Positions 30,088-39,177 of a DNA stretch of 64,000 nucleotides are shown in pieces. Where the stretch lies: positions 2,916,501-2,980,500 of the forward strand of contig OY848927.1 of NCBI GenBank assembly GCA_963693285.1, given 5' to 3'. A model generated the notes under the pieces. It had not been told where the DNA came from. It ran no database searches and saw nothing but the letters and a program-made list of their open reading frames with translations. The number at the start of each line of letters is the position of its first letter. Positions within the stretch are counted from its first letter, which is position 1. A program made the translations under genes and the position numbers. The stretch is from Xestospongia muta (taxonomy: Eukaryota; Porifera; Demospongiae; Haplosclerida; Petrosiidae).

Positions 30088-30312
30088 CACCCACTCTTTA
30101 CGTCCTCTAATGGGTCTTTCAAAAGAATTTTAAAGTTGTTTACAATGTTACGCTATACCTGGCATGGGTGAGAACTTACGTCATCCTAGCTATGTGCAGC
30201 AGCAAGCTTTGAGACTCAATTCACCTTTTAATATTAAAACGTGTCATCCCGCGGTGGAAATATCTTTAATTGAAGATAATATACAGAGCGGCACTAATTG
30301 AGATCAAACCTC
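30088..30312. promoter_or_regulatory. Putative bidirectional promoter, T-box gene 3 / P3 (palindrome broken)
   Basis: TTACGTCA is kept at 30176-30183. The palindrome at 30222-30243 has a G to C change in the right arm (AAACGTG for AAAGGTG), destroying one AGGTG core that the other three copies keep. Confidence 0.4.
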
Positions 30313-32381
30313 ATGCGACTCTTTGAAAAAGAGATTAGGGGTCTAGTCAGATATTTAATCAGCGAATATTTACTAGTACTAAACGATTTGTTGAACAACG
30401 TTATTCTGCCAGACTTAGACGTAGAAGAAGAAAACGGAGCAAACATGGAGAAATTTGAGCAGTTTGTCAAATACATTGATGGCGAGGACGAGCAGAGCCA
30501 AGAACCACAATGTGCTCGCAAACTCCTCTTGCCGACCCCGCGTTATCTTACGTGTAAAGTGAAGTTACTCAACTCAGAATTATGGAAGTGTTTCTCTTCT
30601 GTAGGAACTGAAATGATTATAACTAAAAGTGGAAGGTAATACATATAGCTTGTTTTGCTCTGTATTTGACTGCCTTGTTTATACATGCATATTTTCTAGG
30701 AGAATGTTTCCAGCCATCGATATTTCAGTTGCTGGTTTATCTCCAAACTCTCTTTATTCTATGTACCTTGACGTTTTACCGTTTGATGATCATCGTTACA
30801 AATACATCCAAACAGATTGGCAACAAGTGGGGAAAGCCGGACATAAAACTTCTTATCGGAGTTATGTTCACCCTGATTCACCAAATACTGGAGCCTACTG
30901 GATGGAGAAACCAATATCGTTTAAATTAGTCAAATTGACTAACAGTAAATCAACTAAATGCGATGATCAGGTAATATCATCATAATAACTACAACAATAC
31001 TAATATTGTGTGTCTTTGTCACATTTATAATCATTATTCTATAAATTCTAGATCATTCTCAATTCAATGCAAAAGTACATTCCTTCTATTCGGATTAGAC
31101 GTGAATCTAAAAAGGACAAGCCAGTAACTCAATCATTCCAGTTTCCAGAAACTACTTTCATTGCCGTTACGGCATATCAAAACAGCAAGGTAAGAAACAG
31201 TAAAACAGTATACTATTATCACCCTAAAACATAAGCCTATAACTATTAACGAATATAATATTTGCTTCTATCAGATAAAACAATTGAAAATTGAACATAA
31301 TCCGTATGCCCGTGCATTTCGAGACTCCATACCTTCTGAGAGTACCAGTAAAGCAGCGAAAAAAGGAGGCTACGTTCGTAGTCCAACAATAACAGTTTCA
31401 CCTCCTCGACATCAGTCTCTTCCATCATTCGATGCACATATCAATGAAGAAAGTGATGCAACTCATACCAATGTAGAATCCGGTAATTTTTGTGCAAATA
31501 CTTAAGCTCTCATCTCTCTTTAAATTATTGGCATCATGCAATTATCACTTTAAGCTCAGATTGTTTCATCTTTTTTTTCTTTCCTCAAGATTTCGTAAGT
31601 TCAGAAATGCTCTACCCAGAAGACAGGGTACCAACTATACCATCTAATCCACAACCTCTAGAAAGTCCATATGGCTGTCCACTTAATTTTCCCCCAGATG
31701 AGTATAGTCAATTGAAAATTGAACATAATCCGTATGCCCGTGAATTTCGAGACTCCATACCTTCTGAGAGTACCAGCAAAGCAGTGAAAAAAGGAGGCTA
31801 CGTTCGTAGTCCAACAATAACAGTTTCACCTCCTCGACATCAGTCTCTTCCATCATTCAATGCACATATCAATGAAGAAAGTGATACCACTCATAGCAGT
31901 GTAGAATCCGGTAATTTTTGTGCAAATACTTAAGCTCTCATCTCTCTTTAAATTATTGACATCATGCAATTAACACTTTAAGCTCAGATTGTTTCATCTT
32001 TTTTTTCTTTCCTCAAGATTTCGTAAGTTCAGAAATGCTCTACCCAGAAGACAGGGTGCCAACTATACCATCTAATCCACAACCCCTAGAAAGTCCATAT
32101 GGCTGTCCACTTAATTTTCCCCCAAATGACTATAATCTTTACAACAGTGCTTTAATATATCAACTTCCACCAATAGAATCATTTTCGGAGCCATATCTCC
32201 GTCAAACATCTCAGTAAGTTACCTCAATATCATTTAGAGAGTTGTGAGCTTTTTTTATTGAAGGGTGTATTTGGAAGCTCAAGCTCAAGAGGTAATTATA
32301 AGTCCCGTTAAAATGCCAGAGTGTCTACAATTACGTGCTCTACCAAAACTTATTGATCTTGAATATGAAGATGAAGATTAG
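30313..32381 (+). CDS. T-box transcription factor, copy 3 (with duplicated exon)
   Basis: Exons 30313-30635, 30700-30970, 31052-31189, 31275-31482, 31590-31910, 32018-32213 and 32264-32381 give 524 residues, or 417 if the 321-bp fifth exon is skipped. That exon begins like exon 6 (DFVSSEMLYPEDRVPTIPSN) and continues like exon 4 (QLKIEHNPYAREFRDSIPSE), repeating the terminal T-box helix and its C-terminal flank. Its phase is 1 on both sides, so splicing in or out keeps the frame. Private changes: IGGLVRYL to IRGLVRYL in exon 1, first donor GTAATA rather than GTAAGA, first codon of the last exon GTG instead of ATG, and the end YEDED instead of YEDEL. Exon 1 resembles copies 1 and 2; exon 2 has SLYSMYLDV as in copy 4. 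Confidence 0.9.
31281..32136 (+). repeat. 428-bp internal tandem duplication in T-box gene 3
   Basis: Bases 31281-31708 and 31709-32136 are direct repeats, each running from mid exon 4 through the intron into the following exon. The joint at DEYS|QLKIEH creates the hybrid fifth exon. The same duplication is present in copies 2 and 4 and absent from copy 1. Confidence 0.9.
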
Positions 32382-32499
32382 AATGGAAATCCTACATGAA
32401 TAGAAATTTAACTTCTCAAATTTTGTTTTATTTATTTTACTTTGGCACATTCAACTTATTATTTGTCAAAATTCAATGTGTTATCTATATATTAATAAC

Positions 32500-33015
32500 T
32501 CAGTCCTCATATTCAGATTCTAATTTACATCCATTATGATCCATTGGTGATCCCATCACTGAAGAATATTCCCACTGGAAAAAACCACAACCGTAATTCT
32601 CACTTTCAGCATCTAATTCTTCACCTCCATATTGTCTTCCAATTGATTGTTATCTTCTTCTTTGCTATCGATATCAGGAACATCTGTTATTTTTCTTCTT
32701 TTTGGCACATCTTATAGCAAAAAAACAAACTATATGTTTGCATGTGTGACAATTAGTATATACATAGAAATCTTTCTTCAGAAGTTGTTTTATGTGTAGT
32801 TTTCTTTGGCCTAAATAACAAAACATTATTATAAAGTTGCAAGGTTTAAAACAACTAAAATAAAATAACTCATAGTTCCAGTTTTCTTAATGTCGTTAAT
32901 GCACTGGCAGATCCTAGCTGCAGGCCTATTAAGCTCTACTCTGTATCCATCAGTGTAATGATTTGAAATGATAGGCAACTTCAGAGAGTTGAAAATTTGC
33001 TCTTTTAATGAGCAA
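32500..33015 (-). pseudogene. GRF-type zinc-finger remnant, copy 3
   Basis: As at 21595-22105. It has one extra GAA codon in the acidic stretch (DSKEEDNN), shared with copy 4. A possible donor after GTGTM (ATGA|GTTATT), lost in copies 1 and 2, is kept here. Confidence 0.4.
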
Positions 33016-33230
33016 TTAATTTAGTTAACAAACAGAACCTTAAAGAACTGCTGTTGACACGGCAAAACTGTTTATGCCATATCCATCGTGGTCTATAAAT
33101 ATTGACATAGTTACCACAAGTGAGAGATTGATATTGTGTGTTAGGATGTTGTGTAGTGTAATAGAATGTATTAGATTAACTATCAAGAACAATACAGTAT
33201 GGCTTTGTTGTGTTAATATTTGTTCTATTA

Positions 33231-33810
33231 TTGTTGTTGTTATATTTGGTTTAATCACGTCTTTGGTTTGGTACTGGGAAGTCTGTATAAATAAGGATTG
33301 TGTATTGATTAGTTAGGTTAATAACTCACTTGTGATCTTGTCTTCATTCTTTGATTGTTATTACTATAGCCAATAGTATAGTAAACACTATTACTGACTT
33401 TAATGTTAATATAACAGAAAATAATTAAAAGATAAATGATACCATTATTAAAATATTAGTATCTATCAAGTGTAATATTTTCAGCTACACTTGTTTTTCA
33501 AACCCTTCTGGTCTTCCATGATCTATTGTTTTGTTCTTATTGTTTCTTTGAAACCAGTGTCTTCACAGTGTACAGGATGGTATTCTCACCTCACATACTA
33601 ACCTCAGTCTCCAGTCTTCATTATTAACATAATAAGGATTACAGTTGTGTTGGAAAGATGGCTGTATATGTAATGTTAGCACTTCACAAAACTTATTTCT
33701 TACATTTGATATTATTTACTATTAACTTTACCTTTAATACCAATTCCTATAAAAATCAAGAGCTAATTTAATTTTTTTTTGTTCATTAAAAAACATAACT
33801 GTATTACAGA
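33231..33810. other. Non-coding 3' flank of T-unit 3
   Basis: AT-rich, no open frame of note. Nearly identical to 54738-55320. No gene is seen. Confidence 0.6.
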
Positions 33811-35135
33811 CTTATTTTGCAGTAACAAAACAGTTATAGTAGATGTAATGGTCATTATGTATAAAGAACTTCACTCCAGTATGATTACTGTAGATACTAA
33901 AGTTAGTAACTAAAAGAGGAACATTAAAAGATAGTTAGTAATCAATGATATACTTTACCTAGTTGGATATCAGTGACTTGAGATATGACATTATCTACTT
34001 GACAAGTAGATAATGTCATATCTTAGGAGGAGGACCAGCAGGAGAGAATGTTATTTTTATTTAGTGAGTAGGAAGATTTAAGAGAAAAATGTCAATATTA
34101 CATAATACCTGATATGGCATAGATTCTAACTCCAGTATAAACTGAGGTGGACTAGAAGAAATTATATTAATACAACTCTCACTATTCCCTTCAGTCAAGA
34201 ATTGTCCTGATACATTATGTTATGACAGAAGGGTTTACGAGAACATTTACCCTCAACTACACACCACCCACACAGTGGATTACCCACGCTAACACACTCA
34301 CTACAACTAGTAGTACTAGTACACTCCTCTATATTTAAACCAATCACCTATCAACAAACATATGTTATATAGTACTATGTATATATACTAATACTTACAT
34401 CAGTAGTTCCATTAATTCCATACATATAGTTTGAACCTTCTGACCAGGTAAGACTAGTTACAACCTCAGACTAAGGTTCCATTATCCCATAAATATTGTA
34501 TAACAAATTAACGCATCAACTAGAATATAATATATACCTCTGACCTCGTTAATATAGTATTTGTTACTATCAGGGGATGTCAGTCCAAGAATAGATGTTA
34601 GTCCATTACTTATTGTAGTGTTAGTAATAATATTGGTAGAAGAAAGAACACCAGTAGAACCTACTCCTGGGTAAGTACTACTGATATCACACTGTAAAGG
34701 GAAAGAACAATTAAATACATTAATCGTGTCATAATTTAGCTCACCATAGTACTAGATTATCCAAAATAAGACTTCATCTCCCACTGAATGTAACTATTAC
34801 CACTATTACGTACAACACAGGACTGATAGGCACTGTCCATTCTGGAGTTAATAATTGTAAGATTATAAGATCTCTACTAGGTGAACTTTGTGCTATTAAT
34901 GCCTCTCAATTTAACACTGATAGACCTTTGATAGTGGGATTAAAGAGAGTATTTCCATCACAACTGAATACCACTTCATATTGATTGTTACCACTGTCAG
35001 CAGTACTGTTACATACTTTAACAATACAAACGTCATCATTACCACTAGTTGTATTTGCTACAATATAGTAAGTATATCCAGACTGGAAGAAACCACCATA
35101 AAACTCTTGGTCAACTCTGTTCTGGAAAGTTAATG
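33811..35135 (-). pseudogene. Receptor remnant: exons 6, 5, 4, 3, 2 and part of exon 1
   Basis: In native order: exon 6 (33813-33911), exon 5 with most of its middle replaced (33960-34058), PSI1 exon (about 34111-34349, with a deletion near 34215 that shifts the frame), exon 3 (34401-34495, shortened), exon 2 (34556-34693, shortened) and part of the Sema exon (34746-35128) with several deletions. It ends at an unrelated 240-bp insert. Not translatable. Confidence 0.7.
33981..34023. repeat. Perfect inverted repeat in broken exon 5
   Basis: Two 21-bp arms, 33981-34001 and 34003-34023, are exact reverse complements separated by one base. In intact genes only the left arm exists, followed by about 100 bp of exon 5 that is missing here. 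The same structure is at 55489-55531. Confidence 0.95.
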
Positions 35136-35375
35136 ATTAGTGTTGTAATTGTTTAACAATAACTAAAACTAAAACTATTTTTGTAATGGCCAAATCATTA
35201 TTGTTAACAATAACAAACTATAACTAAAATTAACCAGCCATTGATTTACAAATAATAACAAAAAGTAAAATTGGACAAAAGTAGTTGTGAATTTTAGCCA
35301 TTCCATTCCAGATTTCACACAATCAGATCAGTTAACCATTCAAAGGTGTAAACAGTTAAACACAGACTAAAATAA
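35136..35375. other. Unidentified 240-bp insert
   Basis: Sequence unlike any receptor exon or intron, rich in taaca repeats (gtttaacaataac, tgttaacaataac). It lies between a truncated Sema fragment and an exon 9 copy and recurs at 56640-56880. It may be a small non-autonomous element; no terminal repeats were established. Confidence 0.4.
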
Positions 35376-36170
35376 CAATATACTTACCTCCTGACCACTG
35401 GGTATATTACATGTAATAATATTGTCACTAGTTTGTATACCAGTTCAAACTATGTTACCAAATAAATATTGGTATGTTATACCACTAGTCTGAATGGAGA
35501 GAATGAAAGAGAGATGAAAGCAATTAACCTGTATATGTTTTTAAACATAGATGGACATTTTTAGTTTGTTTATTGAGTATACTTCTGACTAATAACCTAT
35601 CCACTGTGTATGAAGTCTTAAAATACATTCAAATAAAATGATATGACTTCAAAATCTTCAAATCAAACTACACCTTATATATTAGGATAATAGGATACAC
35701 ATCTCTATATTACCAATGCTTAATTCCTAAGCTTATCTCAATATTTATATCTCTGTATTACAGATTTATTTTGTAGTAACAGAACAGTTATAGAAGATGT
35801 AATGATTATTATGTATGAAAAACTTCACTCCAGTATGATTACTGTAGATACTAAAGTTAGTAACTAAAAGAGGAACATTAAAAGATAGTTAGTAATCAAT
35901 GATGTACTTTACCTAGTTGGATATTGTGTGACATGAGATATGACATTATCTACTTGACAAGTGGCACTAGTACCATTTACTTGTAATGGACTTAATATCT
36001 CAATATTTAGGGATATCTTATTAAATACACAGAAATAATCCTATCCTGATAACTTAGCAGGAGGACCAGCAGGAGAGAATGATATCTTTATCTAGTGAGT
36101 AAGACTATTTAAGAAAAATTTCAATATAACATAATACCTGGTATGGTGGATTAAAAGCAATTATATTAAT
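35376..36170 (-). pseudogene. Receptor fragments: exon 9, then exons 6, 5 and end of 4
   Basis: Exon 9 at about 35387-35489 carries TGA (reverse complement of 35445-35447). Intron-like sequence follows to 35755. A second piece has exon 6 (35771-35864), exon 5 (35912-36092) and the last ~30 bp of the PSI1 exon, stopping at about 36170, where LINE-associated sequence begins. Confidence 0.65.
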
Positions 36171-37885
36171 CCTCTGATCCGTCTACTAACTTATAAGGTT
36201 GTCATTGGGGCTTCACTGAGAGAAAAGGGACTGTACATTAGGACTGTAGCATTGTACTTTCTCTAGTTGAAGTACAGACATCAATTAACTAAAAAATGTT
36301 CATTATCAAATTTAAAACGTTAGAGAAGTTGTAAGATTATTGGACACGCTCTATTCCTTACAAGAGGCTGGGAGACAATGCCCAGATAATAGAGACGTGT
36401 CATAATGCATTATTTTAATGTTAGTATAACTACCTATAGGAAGTCCTATGCTCTCTTTAATCTCATAGTCCCATATGACATTGAGATGGGACTATGGGAT
36501 TCCTAGGGAATTGTGATGGCAAATCTGGACAACACTGAATAATGATAGTGGTCTATAATTTGATATCACTGGTTTATTTTTACTTTTAGTTGGTTGATGC
36601 CATCTCTTTATGTAGATCCTCAAGAATTTGTAAAAATAATCATGTTAGAAAATGAAGAGAATGAAGAAGAGCTTCAGACCACTTTAGAAAGCCTTGATAG
36701 AAATTTTAATATATTAATTGTAACTGTTTGATCAGCTCTTGATCATAAACTACAACATCAACAACTAGTACTAGTGGACTTTAGTGGAACCCATCATGAA
36801 ATAAAATGAGAATATGATATTCACTTTTCAATCAGATCTTGTAGCAATATGGACTAAATATGAGCAGTTGTTTATGTCTATTATGGAGAAATGCATCCCC
36901 TGATCTAGCTTACCAACTCATACCAAGCATTTTTGGCTAACAAAGTCTCCTCTCAGAAAGTGGTATCTTTTTCACAAGACAGCTTGGTATTACATGATTG
37001 GTGCCCATTTAAACAATTATCACAAATGTAGAAATGAGGTTACCAACTTGATGAAAGAGGCAAAGAAAGCCTACTATTCCATCTTGCTAATACAAGAGGA
37101 TTTTAGAAAGTTATAAGACACCTTTATGATTCATCTAGCTCCTATACCTACTCTGTCTTGTGGTAGTGATTTACTAACTATTAATGTAGATAAATAATTG
37201 TTTAAACCACTTTTTCAGTGAATGTAACAACAGACGACTTCCTCCTATCATCTCAACTGATTGCCCAGTTTTAATTACATTAGATACTTATGTATGTACA
37301 GTTGAAGAGGTTAGTAATTAACTATCCACATCAACATAACTAATTCTAGTGGGTCTCATTGAATTACTAATCATATGCACAAAGCAACAACTGGTTCAAA
37401 TGCTCCTTTCTTAACCAAGTTTTTTAATGTCGGTATTACCTCTGCCTCCTTCGCTCATTCTCAATTCCTGATAAGAAATTGTCAAACTTTTGTCAATTGA
37501 CTAGAGTATCTAGTAATTCTATTAACTGGTTATACTTTGGTCTAACAGACATAGTAGGATCAGACATTACTAATAACTAGTATTTTATTGTGAAGGCATC
37601 TGACAAATACAATAGTTGTCAATCACAATTATAGACAAGTAAAAATTGTCATAAAAGACAAACATCACAATTATGATACCGTATAATAATTGCGAGATAA
37701 TTAATTATGATGTAACATCATGTGATGTGCAATCAATAAATATTGACAAATATGGAATGTAATCCAGTAGCTGGTGATTTAAAATAGTAGGTACAAATTT
37801 ATTGACTCTATTAACTTATGATCTTAATTTATAATTTCATCTTCAAAGTCTAATGGACTATCTGTACACTCATCTCTTTATTTCT
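36170..37885 (+). mobile_element. LINE retrotransposon remnant, copy 1, with flanks
   Basis: 36841-37090 on the plus strand reads VAIWTKYEQLFMSIMEKCIP, a stop, HFWLTKSPLRKWYLFHKTAW and RNEVTNLMKEAKKAYYSIL, the linker between endonuclease and reverse transcriptase of CR1/jockey-type non-LTR elements. Around 37300-37450 come TVEEVSN and KATTGSNAPFLTKFFNVGITSASF, the start of the reverse transcriptase region. Many stops and frameshifts are present, and the YADD-type core is missing. An 11-bp inverted pair (36464-36474 / 36486-36496) lies in the 5' flank. From 37560 to 37885 nothing is recognised. Confidence 0.6.
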
Positions 37886-38090
37886 TACATAGTTCAAAAG
37901 GGAGTTCATTAGAGACAGCTCTGTTAGTAAGACAGACATCTGAGAACACTCATTTTTGTCTTATAGAAAGATCACCAACTGCTATTAAGCCACTTCATTC
38001 TTGAGTGTAGTCTTAATGTATCCACCCACTTCCTCAAATATGTCCCTGAGGACATTATTATAATGCTCTCCAGAACCTCTTGTTCTCTTT
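37886..38090 (-). pseudogene. Orphan receptor promoter with a scrap of exon 1
   Basis: A short Sema piece (ETALLV region, 37910-37943) joined to the start-codon region (aacactcatttttgtcttat) and the 5' flank shared with genes 1 and 2. The rest of exon 1 is deleted. Confidence 0.6.
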
Positions 38091-38475
38091 GTTTTCATCT
38101 AGAGCCAGTCTTAAGTTCAGGTGTTGTAGTATTTACTATCACAGTTATAGTTACATTGCTGGTTACAGTATTACTGTCATCAGGAGTAATACTGCATACT
38201 ATCCTCTTTCCAGGTACATAGAGCTCAGGGTTAGAGGTACATGTCCTACTGCCAAGGATAATAGAGAGTATTTCTAAGGATTGGATCCCCAAATTACTAC
38301 CATATATGGTAACTTGTGTTCTTCCTTGAAGAGGACCATTTGTGGGACTAAAGTTATTAATGACAGGATTAGGACAGTCTCCATTCAATGTGACTTTATT
38401 ATTAGTACACACACTCCTCTCGCTACACATATTACTATCACACAAACTACAGTCAAATCCATCAGCATCAGCATT
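38091..38475 (-). pseudogene. Orphan receptor exon 11 fragment (PSI3 + IPT)
   Basis: Reads FDCSLCDSNMCSERSVCTNN, then DCPNPVINNFSPTNGP, IPT strands (QVTIYGSNLG, SRTCTSNPELYVPGKRIVC) and stops at about 38104, before the second IPT and the RRKR site. The PSI tryptophan of DCSWCD is changed to Leu. No partner exons lie beside it. Confidence 0.7.
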
Positions 38476-39177
38476 TTTAATAACAAAAATTACCAAACAA
38501 TAAATAGTTACTACAAAGGATAGCAACAAATTAATGAATGATAGTATTAAAGTATTGAATTGATAATAATTAAACATGATTGAGTTAATAAAAATAATAA
38601 CCATTCTATTGATTTTTTATATGACTTAAATAAATAAAGTATTGTACTTGATTTCAATATAATAGGGTCATAGAGTATTTCTAGAAAGGATATTAAGGAA
38701 ACAAAATTCTAAGGAGGTAGATATATAAAAAGGAACAGACAACATGAAGAAGTCAATTGGTGACAAATTTGATTTTCATATTTTAATTTTTTCTAAAAAG
38801 ACATGTCTCACTCCATTAATTATAAACAAGATAACAGTAATAGTGTTATTTCTACATACTTGTAATAAAATGTTGAAATCAAGTAAATACTCTTATGATA
38901 ATTACTTGTCTTATATATTTCGATATAGTACTTGGTATCTTTGTTATTATGTATAGAAATGATCACTTTATTCTTGTTTATCATTCACAGACTCAAAAAT
39001 CATCACTACTGTTATTATATATTTTCATAAATGGTATATATATAAAGACAGTTATGTTAATATTATTTAAAGTACTGTACTAAATAAAAACAAAGTTACT
39101 GACATATATTTATAACACTATAATATGTTGTCATGAGTAACAACTGACAAGATAAAAACAGTATATCATCCATTGAC
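38476..39177. other. 3' flank of gene 3
   Basis: AT-rich with no gene. From about 38630 it matches 58480-59001 downstream of gene 4, so genes 3 and 4 share 3' flanks as well as exons. Confidence 0.6.

Larger units (their letters stand above)
27779..33230. repeat. T-box duplication unit 3
   Basis: Third direct repeat. Its first 2.8 kb follows units 1 and 2 closely, while from exon 2 of the T-box gene rightwards it follows the fourth copy. After 33230 (gttctatta) it runs on into the 3' flank shared with the copy at 54.7 kb. Confidence 0.9.
30640..35755. repeat. Segmental duplication, left copy (pairs with about 52150-57250)
   Basis: From T-box exon 2 through the GRF remnant and receptor exon fragments to about 35755 this stretch parallels the region 21.5 kb to the right, including shared lesions (the inverted repeat at 33981 and the truncated Sema fragment). 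At 35755 the homology switches to a different partner (46909-49085). Confidence 0.8.
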
